NCBI GenBank assembly: GCA_022072025.1
Contig: JAJVIP010000009.1
Coordinates: 1-64,000 of the forward strand
Reading direction: 5' to 3'
Source: Elusimicrobiota bacterium
Lineage (GTDB): Bacteria > Elusimicrobiota > Elusimicrobia > F11
Length of the DNA: 64,000 bases
Shown here: positions 32,666 to 40,440 of the stretch, piece after piece
Layout: each line of letters starts with the position of its first letter
Position numbering within the stretch: position 1 is the first letter of the stretch
The notes under the pieces: generated by a model
Told to the model about the DNA's origin: nothing
Databases searched by the model: none
What the model saw: only the letters and a program-made list of their open reading frames with translations
Position numbers and translations under genes: made by a program

Positions 32666-34036
32666 ATGGGCGTTATGAATACCGATATCACTGAATCCAT
32701 AGAGTCAAATGACCTTTGTGAATCTAAGGCGCAATGCCACCATATTGATGACCGGGTTCAGTTCGAAGAACTCATTTCCAGTCTTGCCTCCCGTTTCATA
32801 ACTGTTACCAATTCTGACCTCTGTTCCGTCATAAAAGAAAGTCTCAAATTGATCGGAAGTTGCCTGAACGCCGAGTTGTGCAGAATTGGAATGCTTTCTG
32901 ATCAAGGAAAAAGAGCTCGAACGGCTTACAGTTGGCGATCTCCAAAGTTGGAAAGAAGATCTGTGCATAGATTTGACGAAGATCCCAGTGAAAAAGATTT
33001 TCCTTGGGCTGTCTCACAAATGCTTCAAGGAAAAGTGGCCGTTATGAAAAGCGTGGATGATCTGCCTGCTGAGGCTGCCATTGATAAAAAGTCCAGTTTG
33101 CGTCGAGGAGAGAAATCTTGGATTCTCGTTCCCCTCAAAAATGGAACTCGGACCATCGGTGGCTTGGCCATCACCAAACTCTCGGAGCCCTGCAACTGGC
33201 CGGACTTCGTCGTTCGCAGACTTCAGGTGGTTGGAGATATTTTGGGAAACACGTTGGCACGCGTTGAAGCGGAAGAATCGCTTAAGAAACAAGAAGAAGA
33301 GCAAGTTAAACTTCGCAGCATGATTTACCGCGCCACTCGGGTGTCCGCCATGGGAGAGATGACCGCGGCCATCTCTCATGAAATAAATCAACCGTTAACG
33401 GCCATCTTAACCAATGCTCAAGCCGCTCAGCGGTTTCTCGCCATGAAGACCCCTTCGCTTGATGAGTTTCGAGACATAACGCGTGACATTGTTAAAGATA
33501 TTAAGAGGGCCAAAGATGTAATTCTTAAGCTGAGGTCTTTGTTTCAGCAAGCGGACATTGAGTTGCTCCCCCTTGATTTAAATCCAGTCATTACCGAATT
33601 GATCCCGCTTTTTCAAAGCCAGACAGTGATACATCAAATTGAATTAAATACCGAACTTGAGTCCGGACTGCCCGTGGTGAAAGGGGATCGAATTCAGCTT
33701 CAACAAGTCCTGCTCAATCTCATTCTTAACGCCATCGATTCCATGAAGGGTTCGAACGCTCGTGAATTGAGAATTATTTCACATCGGAAGGGAGAGGACG
33801 TCTGTGTCAAAGTGTCCGATTCAGGGCCCGGGATCTCCAAAGAGAGTATGAAGAATTTATTTGATCCGTTTTTTACCACCAAAAAAGACGGGATGGGCAT
33901 GGGCCTCGCCATTAGCAAAGCCATTATCAAGGCCCATGGCGGACAAATTGGCGCTGAAAACAATCCGAAGCGGGGGGCGACGTTTTTTATAACCCTGCCA
34001 GCCTTGAGCCAAAACGTGAATGGCGTATCCACATGA
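32666..34036 (+). CDS. GAF-domain sensor histidine kinase (FixL/NtrY-type catalytic half)
   Basis: This cytoplasmic sensor kinase of ~456 residues has no membrane helix. A GAF-like domain (~20-190) carries the sensing part and a short coiled coil (EESLKKQEEEQVK) leads to HisKA: SHEINQPLTAILTNAQAA with the phosphorylated His near 237. HATPase follows, with N-box LLNLILNAIDSM, G1 DSGPGIS and G2 GMGMGLAISKAI. The HEINQPL type belongs to the FixL/DctB-like group paired with FixJ-type regulators. Starts at 32648 (GTG), 32666 and 32675 are possible. Its stop overlaps the regulator start in ATGA. The ligand of the GAF domain is unknown. Confidence 0.88.
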   Translation: MGVMNTDITESIESNDLCESKAQCHHIDDRVQFEELISSLASRFITVTNSDLCSVIKESLKLIGSCLNAELCRIGMLSDQGKRARTAYSWRSPKLERRSVHRFDEDPSEKDFPWAVSQMLQGKVAVMKSVDDLPAEAAIDKKSSLRRGEKSWILVPLKNGTRTIGGLAITKLSEPCNWPDFVVRRLQVVGDILGNTLARVEAEESLKKQEEEQVKLRSMIYRATRVSAMGEMTAAISHEINQPLTAILTNAQAAQRFLAMKTPSLDEFRDITRDIVKDIKRAKDVILKLRSLFQQADIELLPLDLNPVITELIPLFQSQTVIHQIELNTELESGLPVVKGDRIQLQQVLLNLILNAIDSMKGSNARELRIISHRKGEDVCVKVSDSGPGISKESMKNLFDPFFTTKKDGMGMGLAISKAIIKAHGGQIGAENNPKRGATFFITLPALSQNVNGVST

Positions 34037-34661
34037 CAATGAACCAAGCCATTGTTTACGTTGTAGATGATGATGTGTCCATCCGCACGAGTCTAGGGCG
34101 TCTTTTGCGTTCAGCGGGATATGCCGTTGAAACCTTTGCTTCCGCCAACGAATTTTTAGAGAAAAAAATAACGTGCATCATTGCTGTTTGGTTCTTGACC
34201 TGCGTATGCCGGGTTTAAATGGAATGGATCTCCAAGAGGAGCTTGCGAGGAGAGGTTTTTCATATTCAATCGTGTTCATTACCGGGCACGGGGATATCAA
34301 AACCAGTGTTCGGGCCATGAAAAACGGAGCCGTTGATTTTCTTTCAAAACCCTACGATCAACAAGAACTTTTGGATGCCGTCAAGCGGGCTTTGGCCCAG
34401 GACTCACAAGTGCACGAACATCAAAGAGTCCTTTCCAAAGTCAAACGTTCCCTCGGTAACTTAACTGAACGTGAAAATGAAGTGTTGCGTTGGGTTATCT
34501 CTGGTCGGCTCAATAAGCAGATTGCTTTCAGTTTGGGGGTCTCTGAAAAAACAATCAAGGTTCATCGTGGGAAGGTGATGGAGAAAATGAAGGCCTCCTC
34601 TGTCGCAGATCTTGTTCGTCTCGCCGAAATAGCCAATATCTCCCCGGTCCCCAAAAACTAA
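34033..34661 (+). pseudogene. FixJ-type response regulator, frameshifted in an A7 run
   Basis: Two overlapping frames together make one FixJ-family regulator. The first gives VYVVDDDVSIRTSLGRLL...ASANEFLEKK; the second continues with CCLVLDLRMPGLNG (phospho-acceptor Asp), VFITGHGDIKTSVRAMK, LSKPY and a C-terminal LuxR-type HTH (LTERENEVLRWVISGRLNKQIA). The junction is the run of seven A at 34162-34168; a -1 shift there restores the frame. It could be a sequencing or assembly error, a recent mutation, or programmed slippage on an A-AAA-AAA site. Apart from the shift every key residue is present. It is coupled to the kinase gene. Confidence 0.8.
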
Positions 34662-34691
34662 AACCTCATTTCTTTCAGCCCTGTTTTTCTT

Positions 34692-34707
34692 TTGGACTAA
34701 AGTCCAA
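34692..34707. promoter_or_regulatory. Dyad operator TTGGAC-TAAA-GTCCAA (box 4)
   Basis: A perfect dyad 80 bp before the lone receiver gene and 30 bp after the FixJ-type gene. The inner GGACTAAAGTCC is very close to known NarL/FixJ-family (DosR-type) sites. Confidence 0.78.
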
Positions 34708-34786
34708 TAGGCGCTCTTCCTCCCTTTTTTTACTATTGATGCATGCCCGACCATGAGAAAACCAATTATATTCTTGAGTTGAGTGT

Positions 34787-35197
34787 ATGAGTCAACCTGG
34801 AAAGTCGATATTTATCGTCGACGATGACGAATCCATCCGAAACTCTCTCCGCCGTCTTTTTTTGTCCGCAGGATATATGGCGGAGACGTTTTCAACGGGA
34901 ACAGGCTTCCTCGATTCCGTCCCGATGGAATCTCAAGGAACAGTCATTATGGATATTCATATGCCCGGGATGGATGGACTCCAAGTTCAGAACCGTTTGC
35001 GTGAATTTCGCTCGCCATTGAAAATAATTTTCATAACGGGACATGCGAAACCGGGCGATCGTGAAAAGGCGATGGCCAACGGAGCCTATGGCTTTTTAAT
35101 GAAACCTTTTGATGATCAATCTTTACTCAGCCTTATTCACAAAAGCCAAACTGCAACCCAAGATAATGAAAAAAAACCCGGAAACACTCTCCTATGA
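34787..35197 (+). CDS. Single-domain response regulator (FixJ-type receiver without output domain)
   Basis: This 136-residue protein has only a receiver domain: acidic pocket FIVDDDESIRNSL, phospho-acceptor in VIMDIHMPGMDG, Thr in IFITGHAK, and Lys in GFLMKPFDD. No DNA-binding domain follows. It is closely similar to the receiver of the frameshifted FixJ-type protein and may compete for phosphoryl groups from the same kinase, as FixT or phosphate-sink receivers do; this is inference. It has its own upstream dyad. Its end overlaps by six bases a small gene on the other strand. Confidence 0.88.
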   Translation: MSQPGKSIFIVDDDESIRNSLRRLFLSAGYMAETFSTGTGFLDSVPMESQGTVIMDIHMPGMDGLQVQNRLREFRSPLKIIFITGHAKPGDREKAMANGAYGFLMKPFDDQSLLSLIHKSQTATQDNEKKPGNTLL

Positions 35198-35368
35198 AGG
35201 TGTAAGGATCACAGGTGTAACAGCCGGCTCAATTTTCTCTGGAGTTGGTTCAGGTGCCTTTTGTTCTTGCTGGATTTCGGGTTTTGGCGTTGGTGTTTGA
35301 ACGGTTTTTGCTTGGAGTGTCAACCCCAAAATCCATAAAAATACGATATGCACTGCCGCGGAGATCAT
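35192..35368 (-). CDS. Mini membrane protein with TonB-like Pro-rich tail
   Basis: This 58-residue protein has one N-terminal helix (AAVHIVFLWILGLTLQA) and a tail rich in Pro, Glu and Lys (PTPKPEIQQEQKAPEPTPEK). That resembles the N-terminal third of TonB or TolA but without any C-terminal domain. A strong GGGAGGTGG lies ten bases before the ATG at 35368, which supports real translation. It converges with the receiver gene. It may be a relic of a TonB gene or a small membrane spacer protein. Confidence 0.6.
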   Translation of the reverse strand: MISAAVHIVFLWILGLTLQAKTVQTPTPKPEIQQEQKAPEPTPEKIEPAVTPVILTPS

Positions 35369-35467
35369 AAATACCACCTCCCTCAATTGCCCTTCTAATC
35401 TAATAAATCCGTTTGCCCGGTTATATGATGCTTGTCATATTGGATCTCTGCGTGTTTTCCTTACCCA

Positions 35468-35483
35468 TTGGACCAAAGTCCAA
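35468..35483. promoter_or_regulatory. Dyad operator TTGGAC-CAAA-GTCCAA (box 5)
   Basis: A perfect dyad between the mini protein gene (minus) and the Cys-rich protein gene, 36 bp before the latter's ATG. It is followed by TATCGG. Confidence 0.75.
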
Positions 35484-35518
35484 TATCGGTGCGCTCGTAA
35501 AGATTTCATGATCTCACA

Positions 35519-35893
35519 ATGAAAAAAATCGCGATGGGGGGAATGATCATCCTCTCCGTTATCACCTTCTTTTCAATTCCTGGATCTCCTGATACGGGCG
35601 ATCCAGCTCTCAAAGGGCCGTGCGAAATCGAATTGGAAACGTATTGCTCAAACCTCCAGCCGGGGGAAGGGCGGGTGTTTGATTGTTTGGACCGCCACGA
35701 TAAATTCCTCTCTCAAGAATGCAAAGAATACCTGAAGACGTGGTCGAAGGAATTAAAAAAACTGCAGAAGGATTGCGGGGACGACGCGTTTCAGTATTGC
35801 AGGGATGTCCGGGTCAGCTATCGGCGAATTCTTCATTGTCTCAAAGAGCATCGTAATGAGATATCTCACGCTTGCCGCACCTTGCTTCAATAG
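35519..35893 (+). CDS. Exported Cys-rich repeat (GLG1-type) protein
   Basis: This 124-residue protein has a signal peptide (GMIILSVITFFSIPGSP). Two copies of the Cys-rich repeat follow: CEIELETYCSNLQPGEGRVFDCL and CGDDAFQYCRDVRVSYRRILHCL. This is PF00839, the repeat of Golgi apparatus protein 1, seen in small periplasmic bacterial proteins of unknown role. The cysteines probably form disulfides. It has its own dyad upstream and a second dyad downstream, so it seems to be a single-gene unit of the putative regulon. Confidence 0.8.
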   Translation: MKKIAMGGMIILSVITFFSIPGSPDTGDPALKGPCEIELETYCSNLQPGEGRVFDCLDRHDKFLSQECKEYLKTWSKELKKLQKDCGDDAFQYCRDVRVSYRRILHCLKEHRNEISHACRTLLQ

Positions 35894-35907
35894 CCCTGAA
35901 TTCGTGA

Positions 35908-35923
35908 TTGGACCAAAGTCCAA
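35908..35923. promoter_or_regulatory. Dyad operator TTGGAC-CAAA-GTCCAA (box 6)
   Basis: A perfect dyad 74 bp upstream of the OmpA-family gene. It likely controls the envelope operon 35997-40112 or beyond. Confidence 0.75.
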
Positions 35924-35996
35924 TAGAAAAACATCCCCTTGTTAGGTCTGATAGACCCATTGTTTTTGTTGAACATCATTGATAAGGAGAATAATT

Positions 35997-36698
35997 ATGA
36001 AACGATTGATATTTCTTTTGGCGATCACCACCGGATTGTTGGGATGCGTCAGCACGAGCAAATATAAAAAGTTGGAGTCGGACAATAAGGCCCAGTTGGA
36101 GGCCTTGAGCGCCAAAAACCAAAATCTGGAAAAAGAATTGGCTGATGCGAAAAATGCCAATACAGCTCTTAACCAGCAAGCTGAAGACCTTCGGCGCGCC
36201 AGTGAACAAACACAAAATCAATACAGAAATGTCGTCGGTCAACTGCAACAAGAGGTTCAGGAAGGAAATTTAAAAGTGACCCAGTATCAGAATATGTTGA
36301 CTGTGGATGTGGCGGAACAGCTGTTCTTCGATTCCGGCAGCGCCACGCTGAAAAAAAGCGGCCAGAATGTTTTGAAAAAGGTGGCACAAGCCTTGGCTCA
36401 ATATAGCGATAAAGTTATTCGCGTTGTGGGACATACGGACAACATTCCCGTTTCAAAAAAATTCCAGAATATTTTCCCGACGAATTGGGAGCTTTCGGTT
36501 CTTCGCGCGACAAATGTGGTCCGGTATATGCAAGAGCAAGGCAATATCGAACCGGAACGATTGATTGCTTCGGGACGCGGGGAGTATGAGCCTGTTGCCC
36601 CCAACAATACCGTTGAAGGCCGTCAGAAGAATCGTCGCATCGAAATCATGTTGGTCGATAAAAGTATGATGGATGCGATTCGATCGAAACCACAATAA
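35997..36698 (+). CDS. OmpA-family lipoprotein with coiled coil
   Basis: This 233-residue protein has a lipoprotein signal with lipobox LLGC, then a coiled coil (~25-90: LESDNKAQLEALSAKNQN) and a C-terminal OmpA/MotB peptidoglycan-binding domain: LFFDSGSATLKKSGQ, VVGHTDNIPV, NWELSVLRATNVVRYM and GRGEYEPVAPN. It is likely anchored in the outer membrane and tied to the cell wall, like Pal/YiaD-type proteins. GGAGA precedes the ATG at 35997. It heads a run of five more envelope genes on the same strand. Confidence 0.92.
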   Translation: MKRLIFLLAITTGLLGCVSTSKYKKLESDNKAQLEALSAKNQNLEKELADAKNANTALNQQAEDLRRASEQTQNQYRNVVGQLQQEVQEGNLKVTQYQNMLTVDVAEQLFFDSGSATLKKSGQNVLKKVAQALAQYSDKVIRVVGHTDNIPVSKKFQNIFPTNWELSVLRATNVVRYMQEQGNIEPERLIASGRGEYEPVAPNNTVEGRQKNRRIEIMLVDKSMMDAIRSKPQ

Positions 36699-36712
36699 CC
36701 AGGAGATAGTCA

Positions 36713-37507
36713 ATGTCAGAGCGATCTAATTGGTGGGGGTTGTTTTTAGTGTTTGTTCTCGCGGGGGGGGGCCTGGCGGCGCCGTCGTTGGCAAACCTTG
36801 ATGACAATGCAGGCTGGGAATACCGCGTTCAAGCCGCTTTTGCTCCGTTGTCCATTGACGGTCGAGCGACCGTCAATGGACATTCGGCGTCTTTCGTGAC
36901 GGGGTCCAGTGACTTGATGGGTTTTGACACCAACGGAATAAAAATCCGTTTGGAGGCTTGGAGGGAGCATTGGGGCATTACGGCCGATAATACGATCGCT
37001 AATTTTTCAGCGGAATCACGGATTGACTCCGCGAACACCGTGAATCTTGATGGGCATGATTACAACACTGAATTGGGAGTGAATTATAGATTGGGGTCTG
37101 AGCGGTTGATATACGAAGCAATGGCGGGGGCGCGATTCGTGGCTCTCAAACAAGAATTGGATTATTCGTCCGGCGTTCATGAATCTGACAAGAAAAGATA
37201 TGTTGACCCCCTCGTTGGAGCGCGTGTCACGTGGATCATGACCAACTTATTGAGCGTGGACGTTCGCGGAAATGTGGGAGGGTTTGGAATTGGGTCCGCT
37301 TCGGAATTGACGTGGATGGTCATTCCTGAGCTCAATATCCACTTATCCAAATCAATTCTTGTCAATCTGGGCTATCGTCACCACGATATTCGAACCGAAG
37401 AGGAAGGCGGAGATACTTCCACTCAATTTGACGGACGTGTTTATGGACCCTTTCTTGGGATTGAGGTCCGCTTTACTGAACCATCGTCAGGAGGAGAAAA
37501 ACCGTGA
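36713..37507 (+). CDS. Outer-membrane beta-barrel protein
   Basis: A 264-residue exported barrel with signal GLFLVFVLAGGGLAAPSLA. It is similar in layout to the 39336 protein: both carry YVDPxLGxRxxxxL, a GGFxIGSASELxxxxxA/P segment and a region with NxLGGYRxxD/NLGYRHHDI. The two are paralogues. AGGAGA precedes the ATG. Function unknown. Confidence 0.7.
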   Translation: MSERSNWWGLFLVFVLAGGGLAAPSLANLDDNAGWEYRVQAAFAPLSIDGRATVNGHSASFVTGSSDLMGFDTNGIKIRLEAWREHWGITADNTIANFSAESRIDSANTVNLDGHDYNTELGVNYRLGSERLIYEAMAGARFVALKQELDYSSGVHESDKKRYVDPLVGARVTWIMTNLLSVDVRGNVGGFGIGSASELTWMVIPELNIHLSKSILVNLGYRHHDIRTEEEGGDTSTQFDGRVYGPFLGIEVRFTEPSSGGEKP

Positions 37508-38055
37508 AAATAGGGAAATGGTTTTTGGTGGCGGCGGTTTTGTCAGCCTGTGCGACCATGGGAAATGTCAGAACAGATTATGACGAAAAGGCCGACTTTG
37601 GAAAATTCAAAACCTACGCCTTTCTTGAAGCCAAGGAAATCAACGAGAGCGGACTTCTTTCGAACAATCTGATCCGGGAACGGGTGGAGGGGCTTCTTCG
37701 GGAAAATTTGGATGCTGAGGGACTTAAGTCTGTTTCGTTGGAGCAAAACCCTGACATGGTTATCCAATATTGGGTGGGCGTCAAAAACAAACAAGACATT
37801 GCCAGCATTCCGACAAACTCAACCTATTACGGGGCTTATTATCATGATCATTGGGGGACCTCCTATGACCGGTATGTGACGTACGACTACCGAGAGGGAA
37901 CCCTGATTGTTGATTTGATTGACCGTGAATCGAAGAACTTGGTGTGGCGGGCCTATTTGGTTCAGGTGTTGGAGGACAGCAAGGATAAAAACTTAGAAAC
38001 CGCTCGCCGTTCCTTGAAGAAGGCATTTGAAAATTATCCGCCCCAGGCAAAGTGA
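37504..38055 (+). CDS. DUF4136 lipoprotein
   Basis: This 183-residue protein has a short lipoprotein signal (FLVAAVLSAC). The DUF4136 pattern follows: DYDEKADFGKFKTYAFLE, a middle LLRENLDAEGLKSV, NPDMVIQYWVG and GTLIVDLIDRESKNLVWRAYL. DUF4136 proteins are small periplasmic lipoproteins of unknown role. It starts with GTG at 37504, overlapping the previous stop in GTGA, so it is translationally coupled. Confidence 0.88.
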   Translation: MKIGKWFLVAAVLSACATMGNVRTDYDEKADFGKFKTYAFLEAKEINESGLLSNNLIRERVEGLLRENLDAEGLKSVSLEQNPDMVIQYWVGVKNKQDIASIPTNSTYYGAYYHDHWGTSYDRYVTYDYREGTLIVDLIDRESKNLVWRAYLVQVLEDSKDKNLETARRSLKKAFENYPPQAK

Positions 38056-38063
38056 GGAAACCT

Positions 38064-38714
38064 ATGAAATATCGAAATATAAATATTCTTTTATCCACTG
38101 CGGCCCTCGTGGTTTGTTTCTCGTTGGGATACGCGGCCAAAAAGAAAAACGTTTCCCCGTTTCTTGGGGATCTTTCCGGGTTCAAGAGGAGCAAAGAGAG
38201 AAAATCCCTTCTCGTTGACCGGCACCCGACAAAGCGGGCCATCAATTATCCAAAAATGATGTTTGAGCCTGTCGTCATCCTTCAGAGCGAACACTCCCAC
38301 TACGATCAGCTTTCATTGGAGGATAAAGCGGCTCTTTCTGACCTGTTTCGTTCCTTCGCCATTGAAACCTTCAATCCAATCGTTGACATTTCCGATGTTC
38401 CGGGCGAAGGCGTTCTGAATGTTCGGTGCGCGATACGAGGTTTGAAGCGAGGGAATTACTATATGGATTCTGGCGGAACCAAGGCGGTTCCCCAGGACTC
38501 AAAAAAACCGGCTGGTACATTGGAGGTCGAGGCCATCGATTCGGTGACGAAAGAACGAATCATCGCCTTGCTTGACGAAGTCTCGCCGGAGAAATTGGCA
38601 GCATCCGAAGACGAAGAAATTGTTCCGAAGGTCAGTGGCATTTTCAAAGAGTGGATTGAAATGCTTAAAAATAAATTTCAGCAAGAAAAAATTCTTTCGA
38701 ATCTTCCAAAGTAA
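38064..38714 (+). CDS. Exported DUF3313-like protein
   Basis: This 216-residue protein has a signal peptide (LLSTAALVVCFSLGYA). The YPKMMFEPVVI...LSLEDKAALSDLFRSFAIETF...GVLNVRCAIRGL region resembles DUF3313, a family often encoded beside DUF4136 lipoproteins. GAGGAAACCT precedes the ATG at 38064, which I prefer over the GTG at 38052. The family call is by pattern and is less certain. Confidence 0.6.
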   Translation: MKYRNINILLSTAALVVCFSLGYAAKKKNVSPFLGDLSGFKRSKERKSLLVDRHPTKRAINYPKMMFEPVVILQSEHSHYDQLSLEDKAALSDLFRSFAIETFNPIVDISDVPGEGVLNVRCAIRGLKRGNYYMDSGGTKAVPQDSKKPAGTLEVEAIDSVTKERIIALLDEVSPEKLAASEDEEIVPKVSGIFKEWIEMLKNKFQQEKILSNLPK

Positions 38715-38729
38715 ATTGGATCTGAAGTC

Positions 38730-39323
38730 ATGAAAAAAAGACTGCTCATTGGGATTTTCCCGCTTTTGATGGCGGGTCCAATAAGCGCGGGAGGTTTTGA
38801 AGTGGCGCCTTTCTATGGCGTTCGTTTCGGGGGGCAATTGCAAGACACCGCAACCGGAGATTCCATTAATTTTGATCCGGCCGCCGCGGTTGGCGCGACC
38901 GTTAACATGCCTCTGCCAGGATTGCAGGAGAAACTCGAATTTCTCTATAGCCACCAAGAGACGGGTTTTAATGTTCCTGGGTTCACTTCTTCCGTAAATG
39001 TGAGGGTGGACGAATGGCAGGTTGGGTTGCTGCGCGAATATGAATACGAACCCTATCGACCGTTTCTGGTGGGCACGTTGGGAGCGACGAACTTGTCTTT
39101 TTCAGGGGGATTGGAAGACACAACTCTTTTCTCCGTTGGTTTGGGAGGCGGTGTGAAATATTTTCCCACCGAAAGAATTGGGTTTCGCCTCGATGCGCGG
39201 GGCTACGTTTCGTTTGTAGAAGGGAGTGGGGCCATTGCCTGTTCCGGTGGTTGCGTCGTGGGTTATCAGGGGTCCGTCTTCATGCAGGGTGAAATCCTGC
39301 CCAGCATTGTTGTTATTTTTTAG
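38730..39323 (+). CDS. Small outer-membrane beta-barrel protein
   Basis: This 197-residue exported protein has signal LIGIFPLLMAGPISA, followed by an eight-stranded-barrel-like body (FEVAPFYGVRFGGQL, YRPFLVGTLGATNLSF, ERIGFRLDARGYVSF), ending in IVVIF with terminal Phe. A near-terminal CSGGC may form a disulfide in a loop. It belongs to the same run of envelope genes. Family not recognised. Confidence 0.7.
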   Translation: MKKRLLIGIFPLLMAGPISAGGFEVAPFYGVRFGGQLQDTATGDSINFDPAAAVGATVNMPLPGLQEKLEFLYSHQETGFNVPGFTSSVNVRVDEWQVGLLREYEYEPYRPFLVGTLGATNLSFSGGLEDTTLFSVGLGGGVKYFPTERIGFRLDARGYVSFVEGSGAIACSGGCVVGYQGSVFMQGEILPSIVVIF

Positions 39324-39335
39324 GAGGTCGTTTTT

Positions 39336-40112
39336 ATGAAAACACATAGGTTGAAAGCTTTTGCGATCATCGTCACTCTTATCAGCTTTCAACAGCTGGT
39401 TGTACTCGCGGATGATTTGACTGGCGGTCTTCGCTTGGAATATTGGACCTATGGGGTGACTGGCAATGTAACTGTCGAAGGGTCTTCCGCAGACCTTGAC
39501 GACACGAGCAAGGTGATCAATGGGAATAATCACGGCTTCACCATTGGCGGGGAACGGCGCTTCGACAATTGGGGCCTGATGATGGATCTTTTCTTCGGAA
39601 AACAGAATACGAGTCAACAGCTCTCCAGTTCTCAGAGTGTTCAGTGGGATTTTGAAAGCGCGATCTTTACGGGGGGAGCGTATCTTTCTTTTCTTGATAC
39701 AGACTTCGATGGTAGCGATCGAAATTTACAGCTGGACGGGTTGGCGGGAATTCGAGGGTATTCCAACAGCTATAAGCTTCAGTTTGAACCTTATGACCCC
39801 AACAACGATAGGGACCGGTCGGACTACGTGAACTGGGTGGATCCGTATTTGGGAATGAGAATCAAATCAGCTTTAAGTGAGAAATGGGCCGTTGAGCTTT
39901 ACGGCGATGCCGGAGGTTTCGCTATCGGTTCTGCGTCAGAACTCTCGGTTCTCGCGCACGCCGCCATTGTTTGGTCCGTCACGCCTGGTTTGAATATTTT
40001 GGGCGGTTATCGCCTCTTCGATTTGGAGTCCGCGGAACCAAGCGGAGATCGTCCCACCCAGCTTGATATCCAAATGCGCGGCTTCACGTTGGGGATTGAA
40101 GGAAAATTCTAA
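39336..40112 (+). CDS. Outer-membrane beta-barrel protein, paralogue of 36713
   Basis: A 258-residue exported barrel. It shares with the 36713 protein VDPYLGMRIKSAL, GGFAIGSASELSVLAHAAI and GGYRLFDLESAE, and ends in EGKF. AGGAGG precedes the ATG. It is the last gene of the run before the first 270-bp repeat. Confidence 0.7.
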   Translation: MKTHRLKAFAIIVTLISFQQLVVLADDLTGGLRLEYWTYGVTGNVTVEGSSADLDDTSKVINGNNHGFTIGGERRFDNWGLMMDLFFGKQNTSQQLSSSQSVQWDFESAIFTGGAYLSFLDTDFDGSDRNLQLDGLAGIRGYSNSYKLQFEPYDPNNDRDRSDYVNWVDPYLGMRIKSALSEKWAVELYGDAGGFAIGSASELSVLAHAAIVWSVTPGLNILGGYRLFDLESAEPSGDRPTQLDIQMRGFTLGIEGKF

Positions 40113-40170
40113 AAAATTCCATTGAGAGAGAGCGGGGAGGAAACCCCTTGGATGGCGGTTAACCCGCACC

Positions 40171-40440
40171 ATGAAACGGAATCGTAGGATCTTGTTTTTA
40201 TACGAAGAAATGTTTGAAGGTCGCCGTCGCCCCGGCCTCGTTTTTAAGTGGGGTGATTGTTGGCAAGTGGATAAGCCGGGGCCCAGTCGTTCCGGCAGAA
40301 GGTGTGATGGACACACCTCACCCTCCGGAGAGGCTGGGTCCCGGCTTATACTCTTCTTGGCGTACACATCCTTTAAAAAATGGGCCGGGACGACGGCCAT
40401 GTTTGATCCCTTGTTGGGTTGCAGCGGAGCCACGCTATGA
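40171..40440 (+). repeat. 270-bp repeat R, copy 1, with open 89-codon frame ending in ATGA
   Basis: It begins ATGAAACGG and ends ACGCTATGA, where the TGA closes an 89-codon frame and the ATG starts the AsmA-like gene. Copies at 48683 and 51248 have the same length and the same end arrangement. Inside are REP-like blocks GTCGCCCCGGCC and GGCCGGGACGACGGCC. The product would be rich in Arg, Gly, Ser and Pro and differs from copy to copy at many residues, so real coding is doubtful. It fills the 40113-40436 gap. Confidence 0.8.

Noticed and set aside
39936-40433. Long minus-strand frame across repeat R1 (also 48628-49143 and 51175-51729)
   Set aside because: It is the antisense of the REP-rich repeat and of adjacent real genes, without ribosome sites or any family pattern.
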